DNA of 64,000 nucleotides from assembly GCA_963715045.1 (NCBI GenBank), contig CAVQRC010000005.1, positions 3,305-67,304 on the forward strand, written 5' to 3'. Source of the DNA: CAVQRC01 sp963715045 (lineage in GTDB: Bacteria; Planctomycetota; Planctomycetia; Pirellulales; Lacipirellulaceae). Numbering within the stretch: the first letter of the stretch is position 1; each line of letters begins with the position of its first letter. The notes beneath the pieces are model-generated. The model ran no database searches. It worked only from the letters and a program-made list of their open reading frames with translations, and was not told the origin of the DNA. Shown in pieces: positions 19,820-27,094 of the stretch. The translations under genes were made by a program, and so were the position numbers.

Positions 19820-20875
19820 GGTGCGGGTCACGGAGTGCCCCGCCTACGTAGTCCCGACGCTCCGCGGCGGGGACGTTGCGTCATCGCCGGCGCGATCATC
19901 CGCGGGCGGCGATCGAATGCGGCCGCTTTTCTGGTGCGGGTCACGGAGTGCCCCGCCTACGTAGTCCCGACGCTCCGCGGCGGGGACGTTGCGTCACCGC
20001 CGGCGCGATGATCATCCGGCGGCGGCGAGCGAATGTCGGCCGTTTTCCTGGTGCAGGTCACGGAGTGCCCCGCCTACGTAGTCCCGACGCTCCGCGGCGG
20101 GGACGTTGCGTCACCGCCGGCGCGATCATCCCGGCGGCCGCGGGTTCCGGGCGGCGAATGCTGGCAACGCGTTTCTTGGTGCGGGTCACGGAGTGCCCCG
20201 CCTACGTAGTCCCGACGCTCCGCGGCGGGGATGTTGCGTCACCGCCGGCGCGATCATCCCGGCGGCGAGTCGGCAATGTGGCCGCTTTCTGGTGCGGGTC
20301 ACGGAGTGCCCCGCCTACGTAGTCCCGACGCTCCGCGGCGGGGATGTTGCGCCATCGCCGGCGCGATGATCCGGCGGCGGCGGAGAATGCCGGCAACGCG
20401 TTTCCTGGTGCGGGTCACGGAGTGCCCCGCCTACGTAGTCCCGACGCTCCGCGGCGGGGACGTTTCGTCACCGCCGGCGCGATGATCCGGCGGCCGCGGG
20501 TTCCGGGCGGCGAATGCCGGCAACGCGTTTTCTGGTGCGGGTCACGGAGTGCCCCGCCTACGTAGTCCCGACGCTCCGCGGCGGGGACGTTGCGTCATCG
20601 CCGGCGCGATGATCCCGGGCGGCGATGCGAATGCCGGCCGCTTTCTGGTGCGGGTCACGGAGTGCCCCGCCTACGTAGTCCCGACGCTCCGCGGCGGGGA
20701 CGTTGCGTCATCGCCGGCGCGATGATCCGGGCGGCGTCGAATGCGGCCGCTTTCCTGGTGCGGGTCACGGAGTGCCCCGCCTACGTAGTCCCGACGCTCC
20801 GCGGCGGGGACGTTGCGCCATCGCCGGCGCGATCATCCTCGTATCACGGAACGCCCCGACTGCAGCTTGACGCTC
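19820..20875. repeat. R1-type tandem array: nine near-identical palindromic cores
   Basis: GTCACGGAGTGCC recurs at 19827, 19940, 20057, 20185, 20298, 20414, 20541, 20654 and 20764, with spacings of 110-128 bp. A degraded tenth copy begins near 20838. A core of ~57 bp is almost invariant (one base differs in unit 3): CTGGTGCGGGTCACGGAGTG, then CCCCGCCTACGTAGTCCCGA, then CGCTCCGCGGCGGGGACGTT. A further ~27 bp of GCGTCAYCGCCGGCGCGATS is nearly constant. Linkers of ~26-43 bp vary but are drawn from a few shared blocks (e.g. GGTTCCGGGCGGCGAATGC in units 3 and 6). Stems CGGAGTG:CGCTCCG and CCCCGCC:GGCGGGG interleave. No transposase, cas or recombinase gene adjoins it; it separates the DUF1501 gene (-) from the five-gene operon (+), whose first ATG lies ~90 bp beyond. 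Confidence 0.95.
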
Positions 20876-20965
20876 CAAGGGCATCCGATAAAACGAAGCG
20901 GGTCGCGGCACCGCTTGAAATGCCCGGCTGTTGTTCACTTGCTCCGCTCAAGGCCGTCCGTTTCG

Positions 20966-21592
20966 ATGTCTACGCCATTCACAGTGCACCCCGGCCTGGC
21001 CGAGAGCAGTCGGTTCCTCGAGGCCCGCCCTTGGCGAGCGAATTCCTCGGCAGCTGCGATCGCCATCCTGTTGGCTGCGGCATTGCTGGCGACGCTGGCG
21101 AGCGTGCTGCTGGATTTTCGACTGCGAATTCCGGGCCATGCCATCCTGCGGTCCATCGTGCCGATGGCATTGGGACTCTCGCTCGCCCCGCGGCGGCTTG
21201 GCGGCACGATGATGGGTGCCGCGTCGCTGTGCTTTGCCTGGGGACTCACCTCGCTGGGGAATTTCCAACTCGGCAGCGGCGCGGCGACCAGCCTGGTGTT
21301 GACCGGGCCGTGCCTGGACGTGGCCTTGTGGCGTGCCCGATCTGGCTGGCGGACGTATCTGGCGTTTGCAGCGGCTGGCCTGGGCTGCAATCTGGCCTCG
21401 CTCACGGTGCGGGCCGCGACCAAGTACGGGGGGCTCGACCATCTGCTCGCCCGCCCCTTCGCTGCCTGGTGGGGCCCGGCCCTTGGAACGTACACCCTTT
21501 GTGGTCTCGTGGCCGGATTCATCGCTGCTGCTGCCTGGTTCCGCTGGTCTTCCGATCCGTCGTCGAATCCTTCTGCGGAGCCGAGAGTGTGA
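20966..21592 (+). CDS. Integral membrane protein, first gene of operon
   Basis: A 208-residue hydrophobic protein with about five TM helices (AAAIAILLAAALLATLASVLL; VPMALGLSLAP; MMGAASLCFAWGLTSLG; TYLAFAAAGLGCNLASL; GTYTLCGLVAGFIAAAAW). Start ATG 20966 was chosen because upstream in-frame sequence translates the repeat array. The pattern GHAILRSIVPMALGLSLAPRRLGGTMMG is reminiscent of S-components of ECF-type vitamin transporters or of small permeases, but I cannot assign a family. It overlaps the next gene by four bases (GTGA), so the two proteins are probably made together. Confidence 0.7.
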   Translation: MSTPFTVHPGLAESSRFLEARPWRANSSAAAIAILLAAALLATLASVLLDFRLRIPGHAILRSIVPMALGLSLAPRRLGGTMMGAASLCFAWGLTSLGNFQLGSGAATSLVLTGPCLDVALWRARSGWRTYLAFAAAGLGCNLASLTVRAATKYGGLDHLLARPFAAWWGPALGTYTLCGLVAGFIAAAAWFRWSSDPSSNPSAEPRV

Positions 21593-22300
21593 TCTACCTC
21601 GGCATCGACGACACCGATATGCCGGGAACCCCCGGTACCAATCAGTTCGCCCGCGCGCTAGCCAGAAGTCTTGCGGATCAATTCGACTGCCGGCTCATCG
21701 TCCGCCATCAGTTGCTCGTCGACCCTCGCATTCCCTACACCAGCAAGAACAGTTCGGCTTCGCTGCTGCTCGAATCAACATCCGCGGAAAGAGTCGCCGC
21801 GCTGATTCCCTTGCTGCGTACGTTTGTTGCCGAGCACATGCAGCCAGGCAGTGATCCAGGTTTCTGTGTCACGAAGGTTGTGCCGGCTGCTGTTTCTGCT
21901 TTCGCCGCCCGCTGCCAGCGGCAAGTCGTCACCCAGGCGGATGCCCGCCAACTGGCCGCCCGGCACGGTATTCATCTCGAAGGCTGTGGCGGAACCGAGG
22001 ACGGCGTGATTGGGGCCCTGGCTGCCGTGGGCCTGGCGGCTTCGGGCAACGACGGCCGCGTCGTTCAGATCGGTTCCTGGCTGGACGATCTCAGCGGCTG
22101 GCAAGAGATTCCTAAACTCCGCGAGCGGGACGTCGTGGTCCGGTGTCTTGATACGGGTGGCAGGATCGATTCCGGCCAGGTCGACGTCGGCAAGCACCTC
22201 CGTCCGAACTATCGCGACCGCCGGGTCGTGCTGCACGTTCGCCGCGGCCGCCGCCGGGGACGCCGCTGCGGCCCAGTGGCATGCAGTACGCTTCACTTGA
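21589..22300 (+). CDS. TiaS-like (tRNA-Ile2 agmatinylcytidine synthetase-like) protein, probable frameshift near end
   Basis: About 237 residues from GTG 21589. The N-terminus VIYLGIDDTDMPGTPGTNQF matches the GIDDTD nucleotide-binding motif of archaeal TiaS, and RLIVRHQLLVDPRIPYTSKNSSASLLLE fits the second conserved block (NPxxPxKTxGN-like in TiaS). A Gly-rich HLEGCGGTEDGVIGALAAVGLA segment also corresponds to TiaS-like domains. It is about half the length of true TiaS and lacks the OB and zinc parts, so modification of tRNA-Ile2 is not implied. The reading runs past 22235 into a frame that antisense-covers the pseudopilin; switching frame at ~22240 gives AAAAGDAAAAQWHAVRFT and a TGA at 22300, 9 bp before the next ATG. 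That end is inferred. Confidence 0.72.
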
Positions 22301-22309
22301 TCGGATGCC

Positions 22310-23293
22310 ATGATCTCTCCCTGCCGCCGCGGCTTCACATTGATCGAACTGCTCGTGGCCACGGCCGTCGTCGGCGTGCTGGTAGGTTCGCTGCTGCCGG
22401 CCATCCAGGCCGCGCGGGCCGCGGCCCGACGCGGTACGTGCGGCAATCAGCTCCGACAACTGGCCCTCGCCGCCCATGGCTACCACACGGCGCATCGCAC
22501 GTTTCCCCCCGGACTCGACCAGAAGCAGGTCGCCTGGTCCCCCCAGTATCGTGGCAATTCGCTGTTCACCTTTCTGCTGCCGTATCTCGAGGAGGGCCAC
22601 CTCCTCAGCGACTGGAATTACGAGTTTCCGTTGCAGAACACACTCGGCGGATCCGACGCGCCGGCAGCGGCGGTACTCCCGGGATTGCTTTGCCCTGCCG
22701 ACTTTCTGCCTGCCAATCCGGTGGTCGTCGCCGGACGGTCCTACGGCATGACGAGTTACGGCGGCAACGGCGGTACCCGTTCCTCGCATCCGGAGCATGC
22801 GACGGCCGATGGTATCTTCCACACTACGGGCCCGGCTTCCGAACCGTGGCCAGATCAAGAACCCGTGACGCTCGCCATGATTACAGATGGAACGAGCCGC
22901 ACGACACTGTTCGGTGAACGCTCGCATGAAGATCCGAATTACGAAACTTTCGCGGCCGCCTACTGGGCGGATTCCATCATCTACCTCGGACGCTGGGCCG
23001 CGATAGGAGGTCGCAAGCGGATCGCCGACGTGACAATGAGTGCCTTCGCCCCGATGAATTATCGGTTGTCGTTCGCGTTCGCCAATCGTGAGCAGGCCGT
23101 ACCGCCGCTGGTGTCGCGACTGGCGTTCGCCGAATATGAAGACCTCCGCACGTCGGCATTTGGCAGTAGCCATCCGGCACTGGCCAACTTCGCGTTTGCC
23201 GACGGATCGGTCCGTCCTCTTCATGAGACGCTCGACCCGGCGGCACTCAAGGCCTTGTGCACTCGCGCCGGGCAGGAAATCATCGTTGACTGA
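22310..23293 (+). CDS. DUF1559 pseudopilin (type II secretion-like prepilin)
   Basis: A 327-residue protein with the prepilin N-terminus RRGFTLIELLVATAVVGVLV: cleavage after G8 with Phe next and Glu at +5. The DUF1559 (SBP_bac_10) body follows: RRGTCGNQLRQLALAAHGYHTAHRTFPPG, LLPYLEEGHLL, SYGGNGGTR, ITDGTSRTTLFGERS, and the C-terminal SSHPALANFAFADGSVRPL box. The family is greatly expanded in planctomycetes and its members are thought to form pseudopili for secretion. Here it sits in an operon between the TiaS-like gene and the DNRLRE protein, 15 bp from the latter. Confidence 0.93.
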   Translation: MISPCRRGFTLIELLVATAVVGVLVGSLLPAIQAARAAARRGTCGNQLRQLALAAHGYHTAHRTFPPGLDQKQVAWSPQYRGNSLFTFLLPYLEEGHLLSDWNYEFPLQNTLGGSDAPAAAVLPGLLCPADFLPANPVVVAGRSYGMTSYGGNGGTRSSHPEHATADGIFHTTGPASEPWPDQEPVTLAMITDGTSRTTLFGERSHEDPNYETFAAAYWADSIIYLGRWAAIGGRKRIADVTMSAFAPMNYRLSFAFANREQAVPPLVSRLAFAEYEDLRTSAFGSSHPALANFAFADGSVRPLHETLDPAALKALCTRAGQEIIVD

Positions 23294-23308
23294 ACACGGA
23301 CCGCATCC

Positions 23309-24412
23309 ATGACCAGGTTTCGACCGATGCAGCAGCAGGCTCTCCCGATTCGCACCGTCGCCTTGGTGTTGCTGCTGATCTGCAGCAACACGTCGGCCGC
23401 TTGGGCCGTTGTCGTATCGCTGACTCCCAGCCATGACAACACGCTCTACGAATACGATCCGACCGATCTGGACTCTCCGTTGAACAGCAACGGCAGCGGC
23501 GACTTCTTTTCCGCGGGTCGCAACCGCAGCCGGAGCCTGATTCGTCGCGGACTCATCCGCTTCGACTTGTCTGGTCTGCCGGACGGGGCGACCGTGGTGC
23601 CGGGGAGTGTCGAGCTGCAGCTCGAGATTGTCGATTCGCCCGCCCGCGATGTGTCGGGCGAGTCTCGCGACTTCTGGCTCATCCCGCTCGATCGGGCGTG
23701 GGGAGAAGGTGCGTCGGTCGCGAATATTGCCGCGAGCGGGTCAGGCAGCGGGGCCCCGGCATCGCCAGGGGACGCGACGTGGCTGCACACCGCGTACGAT
23801 CCGGCGATCCACGATCCCCGCGATCCGCAGCCCGACGACAGCGGCTACTGGCCGCTCCGCGGCGCGGTCGGCGATGGTCCGTTCGATCCGAGCGGGCTGG
23901 GGTCGCCTTCTGGAACCGTACCCGCCGCCCCCTACCTGGGGCCGGTGACATTTTCGGCGGCGTCGCTGGAAGGCGACCTCGCGGCATGGCTCGCGGACCC
24001 GGCCGGAAACCACGGCTGGTTGATGCTGGGCGACGAGCGGATCGATGACAGTTCGCGGTCCAGCAACCGCGGGTTCGCCAGCCGAGAGAACCTGTTGAGT
24101 CCCCCGCGACTGGTGTTCACTTACGTCCTGGGCCCGCTCGGCGACTTCGACGCCAATGGCATCGTCGACGGTACAGACTTTCTGCTGTGGCAGCAGGGGT
24201 TCGGCATCCGCACCGGGGCGACTCGCGAAGACGGCGATGCCGACGCCGACGGCGACGTCGACGGCGACGATTTTCTCCTCTGGCAGCAAGCGTTTCTGAC
24301 GCTGCCGGGGACGGCCGCTGCGGCGGTTCCCGAGCCGACCGCCATGGTCATTCTCATCGCAACGCTTCTTGGTTCCGCCATTCAGGGGAAACGCCAGCAT
24401 GCCCAGACCTAG
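23309..24412 (+). CDS. DNRLRE domain protein with dockerin loops and PEP-CTERM tail
   Basis: A 367-residue exported protein. Signal peptide at residues ~15-34 (VALVLLLICSNTSAAWA). Residues ~40-270 form a DNRLRE domain (DNTLYEYDPTDLDSPLN..., RRGLIRFDLSGLPDGATVVPGSVELQLEI..., HGWLMLGDE, NRGFASRE), a carbohydrate-binding-like beta sandwich found in planctomycete extracellular proteins. Two dockerin-like calcium loops follow (DFDANGIVDGTDFLLWQQGF and DADGDVDGDDFLLWQQAF), then VPEPTAMVILIATLLGSAI with a basic end. Surface sorting by exosortase is expected. Its 3' end overlaps the ceramidase start by 14 bp. Confidence 0.88.
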   Translation: MTRFRPMQQQALPIRTVALVLLLICSNTSAAWAVVVSLTPSHDNTLYEYDPTDLDSPLNSNGSGDFFSAGRNRSRSLIRRGLIRFDLSGLPDGATVVPGSVELQLEIVDSPARDVSGESRDFWLIPLDRAWGEGASVANIAASGSGSGAPASPGDATWLHTAYDPAIHDPRDPQPDDSGYWPLRGAVGDGPFDPSGLGSPSGTVPAAPYLGPVTFSAASLEGDLAAWLADPAGNHGWLMLGDERIDDSSRSSNRGFASRENLLSPPRLVFTYVLGPLGDFDANGIVDGTDFLLWQQGFGIRTGATREDGDADADGDVDGDDFLLWQQAFLTLPGTAAAAVPEPTAMVILIATLLGSAIQGKRQHAQT

Positions 24413-25820
24413 TGCCTCTCCCAAAACCTCAGTGAACGCATCCCACGGCCGGGGAACTCGGTTGCTGAAACCAGTTTTGGGATCGGCTCTTAAGCTCGGA
24501 CTCGTCGTCCTGTTCCTCGCGCTCGTCACGCGCGTCTCGGCGGCCGAATTGTCGGCCGGCGTCGCCCGCGTCGATCTCACACCACCCCTCGAGATGAACG
24601 CGACACTCGGTGGCTACGGCGCGCGGATGAGTCGGCCAGCGGAAGGGGTGCATGACCCGATCCACGCCAAAGCGCTCGTCCTTGCCGCCGGCGACCGCCG
24701 CTTCGTGCTACTCACGGCCGACATTCTCGGGTTTCCTCCGGCCTTCAAGCCCCGGCTTCTGGAGCGACTCGCGGCAGCGGGCTGGACTTCCGAGCAGATC
24801 ATGCTGCTGCCAAGTCATTCGCACACCAGCATCGATATGAACGCCATCAATCCCGCGAACCTCTTCGGCAACAAGCAGATTGGCGTCTATCATCGGGAAC
24901 TGTTCGAACATACGCTCGATCGCTGCACGCAAGTGATTCAGCAGGCGGCGAGTGACCTCACCCCGGTCGTGGCGGGCACCTCCGGTCGCGAGCTCGAGGG
25001 CTACAATCGCAATCGCCGCCACCGCGACGGCCCGGTCAATAAGCAACTGACTGTCACGCGGCTCGACAGAATCGACGGCACACCCCTGGCCGTACTCGTC
25101 AACTTCGCGGCCCATCCCACGTTCATGTCGGCCGAGGATATGCTCTTCTCGGGCGACTGGCCCGGTCATCTGCAACGCGACCTGGAACGTGCCATCGGCA
25201 GCGACGTCGTCGTGATGTATTACAACGGCGCGCAGGGGGATCAATCGCCCGTTCGTCGGCCCGCCTCCGCGGCCGATCGCTGGGAGGTTGCCAGCCAGTA
25301 CGGTCGCGATCTCGCCGGAGAAGCACATACGCTCTGGGCTGAAATCGATACCGCCCGCGACGTTGCGTTCGCATTCTGCGTCGAACCCGTCGAATTGCCG
25401 CCCACCTGCTGGCATCCCGATTTCATGCAGACCGGCGGGGACGAATATGGACTCAGCGAGAAACTGCTCGAAAAGTTGCTGCCCTTGATGTTTCCCCCGC
25501 GAACCGCAGTGCACTGTCTACGGCTTGGCGAACTGCTCATCATCGGTGTGCCCGGAGAAATGGCCGCGGAGCTTGGCCTCGACATCGAGCGGCAGGCGGT
25601 CGCCCTCAGCGATGCGAAATACGTCACGATCGGAGGCCTGGCCAACGAGTGGATCAGTTACATCCTCTCGGCCGCCGAATACAAGCGAGGGGGCTACGAA
25701 GCGAGCGTCAGCTTCTATGGGCCCACCCTCGGAGAATGCATCGTGGCCGCGGCGATGAACGCCACGAAAGAGAGTCTGCCGGTCGCCGTTGCCAGCCCCG
25801 GCGACCGGGCAGCTGAATGA
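24399..25820 (+). CDS. Neutral/alkaline ceramidase-like hydrolase, exported
   Basis: About 473 residues from ATG 24399, which is the first in-frame ATG not deep in the previous gene. A hydrophobic segment (LGLVVLFLALVTRVSA) acts as signal peptide. The mature part follows the neutral ceramidase N-terminal domain: LSAGVARVDLTPPL, GGYG, HDPIHAKALVL, LLPSHSHTSID (zinc ligands), NFAAHPTFM, YYNGAQGDQSP and ANEWISYILSAAEYKRGGYEA. Ceramidases hydrolyse the amide bond of ceramides; planctomycete members are often exported and their true substrates are untested. It is the last gene of the five-gene operon, followed by a strong hairpin. Residues ~7-32 are coded by an R3 repeat, so the original start could have been further downstream. 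Confidence 0.88.
   Translation: MPRPSASPKTSVNASHGRGTRLLKPVLGSALKLGLVVLFLALVTRVSAAELSAGVARVDLTPPLEMNATLGGYGARMSRPAEGVHDPIHAKALVLAAGDRRFVLLTADILGFPPAFKPRLLERLAAAGWTSEQIMLLPSHSHTSIDMNAINPANLFGNKQIGVYHRELFEHTLDRCTQVIQQAASDLTPVVAGTSGRELEGYNRNRRHRDGPVNKQLTVTRLDRIDGTPLAVLVNFAAHPTFMSAEDMLFSGDWPGHLQRDLERAIGSDVVVMYYNGAQGDQSPVRRPASAADRWEVASQYGRDLAGEAHTLWAEIDTARDVAFAFCVEPVELPPTCWHPDFMQTGGDEYGLSEKLLEKLLPLMFPPRTAVHCLRLGELLIIGVPGEMAAELGLDIERQAVALSDAKYVTIGGLANEWISYILSAAEYKRGGYEASVSFYGPTLGECIVAAAMNATKESLPVAVASPGDRAAE
24415..24495 (+). repeat. R3 repeat, copy A, inside ceramidase 5' coding region
   Basis: Nearly the same sequence as 41226-41303 reverse-complemented: CCTCAGTGAACGCATCCCA, CGGCCGGGGA, TCGGTTGCTGA, TTTTGGGATCGGCTCTTAAG. 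The ends CTCCCAAAA and TTTTGGGAT are inverted repeats. It encodes residues ~7-32 of the ceramidase as predicted. Confidence 0.85.
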
Positions 25821-25869
25821 CGCAGCGCTGTCGTGCGACGGACTTTCAAGCTGCTATCAACAGGTCTCT

Positions 25870-25905
25870 CTCCCCGGACCCCTCACCAAGTGAGGGGCCG
25901 GGGAG
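25870..25905. terminator. Bidirectional hairpin between convergent genes
   Basis: CTCCCCGG-A-CCCCTCAC, loop CAA, GTGAGGGG-CCGGGGAG: a 16-bp stem with one bulged A, 50 bp after the ceramidase stop and 49 bp after the FabZ-like stop on the other strand. A purine-rich GGAAGGGGGGG tract follows on the + strand. Position and stability suggest termination of both transcripts. Confidence 0.8.
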
Positions 25906-25953
25906 GGAAGGGGGGGTCACGTTCGATGAACGCTTGACGGTCAACAACCCGGG

Positions 25954-26442
25954 CTAATTGGTCAACAAGCTCGATTTGATATTCGTCAACTGAAACCCGT
26001 TCGACATGATGATTTTGCCACCGACCGACACGGTGGCTGAAAAATCGAACAAGCTGCTCAGCCGTTCGTTCAAGGTCACGTTGACGGCCAGGCAGTCGCC
26101 CGGGCGGGCGAAACTCTTGTAACGCGCACGAGTGACCTTCGTCAGCACGCCCAGGGCGTACTCGTTGAAATGCGGATCGCGGGTGTTGTACTCCTGCATG
26201 GGGTTGTACCTGGCGGCAATCAGGATTCCGGCCGACTGTGTTGTGAGTTCCTGCAGCATCGCGCCGGGAAACACGGGTGCGCCGGGAAAGTGACCCTGCA
26301 GGAAAAACTCCTCACCGGTTACCGACTTTTCCGTCTCGATCGCGGTCGGCGTGATCGAGACGATGCGGTCGACGAGCAGGTACGGAGGGCGATGGTGCAG
26401 GTAGTCTTCGATGTCGCGAAATTCATGGTGGTAGAGTTGCAT
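25954..26442 (-). CDS. FabZ-like 3-hydroxyacyl-ACP dehydratase (hot-dog fold)
   Basis: 162 residues from ATG 26442 (MQLYHHEFRDIEDYLHHRPP); the longer in-frame start at 26610 adds 56 residues unlike the family. HRPPYLLVDRIVSI is the FabZ N-terminal block, GHFPGAPVFPGAMLQELTTQ contains the active-site His and PG-x-PG-like turn with Glu downstream, and FARPGDCLAVNV matches the strand before the dimer interface. Family members dehydrate beta-hydroxyacyl-ACP in fatty-acid or polyketide synthesis. No other fas gene adjoins it, so an accessory role is possible. It is divergent from the methyltransferase-like gene. Confidence 0.85.
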   Translation of the reverse strand: MQLYHHEFRDIEDYLHHRPPYLLVDRIVSITPTAIETEKSVTGEEFFLQGHFPGAPVFPGAMLQELTTQSAGILIAARYNPMQEYNTRDPHFNEYALGVLTKVTRARYKSFARPGDCLAVNVTLNERLSSLFDFSATVSVGGKIIMSNGFQLTNIKSSLLTN

Positions 26443-26573
26443 GGCCGAACTTACGGAAAAAGCAGGACGCGTATCGGACGCGACACGCGATCGATCGTGA
26501 ACGAATTGGCAGCGGGCAGTATATTCGCACAGCCGGGAGATGTCGCCCGGCCCGATAGCCCCTGAGCACCCCC

Positions 26574-27047
26574 GTGGCACCACCACCGGAGTTGAAAGTC
26601 GTGCCTGCATCCGTTGCTACTGATGAGGCTGCTACCGTTGCTGATGCCGTTGCTGCTACCGTTGCTGATACCGCGGAATTTGTCCTCGATGTGGGCGGCG
26701 AGGGGAGGTATCCCGAGGCGTGGAACCTCAATCCCAGCGCGGTTCGCACGGTCGGAAGTCAACGGGGGCAGCCGATCCCGAAGCACATTCCCGGCCGCGC
26801 CGATGCGATTCCGCTTGCCGATGCGAGTGTCGCCAGACTGATCGTCGAGCGGACTCCACTGCTTGGTCCCGCGCTCCACGAACTCCGCCGCGTGATTGCC
26901 CCGGGCGGCACGATTGTCTTGCGGCATGCCCGAACTCCAGTCCGTGACCCCCATCAAGAGGCCCGGCGGATTCTCCCTGGACATGCCCGACAGAGCGTCG
27001 TGTGGCTTGCCGGAAAAGTCGTGCAGGAGACCGAGTTTCGCTTGTGA
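26574..27047 (+). CDS. Small class I methyltransferase-like protein
   Basis: 157 residues from GTG 26574. The N-terminal ~35 residues are low complexity (ATVADAVAATVADTAEF), coded by a 24-bp imperfect tandem repeat at 26611-26676. Then EFVLDVGGEGRYPEAWNLNP, HIPGRADAIPLADASVARL and HELRRVIAPGGTIVLRHA recall motifs I, post-I and III of SAM-dependent methyltransferases, but motif I lacks the usual GxGxG and the domain is about 60 residues shorter than normal. It may be a degenerate or regulatory homologue. The stop is followed by the R2 element. Confidence 0.6.
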   Translation: MAPPPELKVVPASVATDEAATVADAVAATVADTAEFVLDVGGEGRYPEAWNLNPSAVRTVGSQRGQPIPKHIPGRADAIPLADASVARLIVERTPLLGPALHELRRVIAPGGTIVLRHARTPVRDPHQEARRILPGHARQSVVWLAGKVVQETEFRL

Positions 27048-27094
27048 GGCCAAAGGTACGGCGAGCGCCGAGCGGGCATCGCCGCCCCAATCGT

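Noticed and set aside
19820..20875. CRISPR array
   Set aside because: The repeats are long, palindromic and continue into nearly constant flanks; the linkers resemble each other, and no cas gene is present.
20590..22917. A 775-codon + strand open frame
   Set aside because: Its first part translates the repeat array, the middle is the TiaS-like gene, and the last part is a shadow of the pseudopilin gene.
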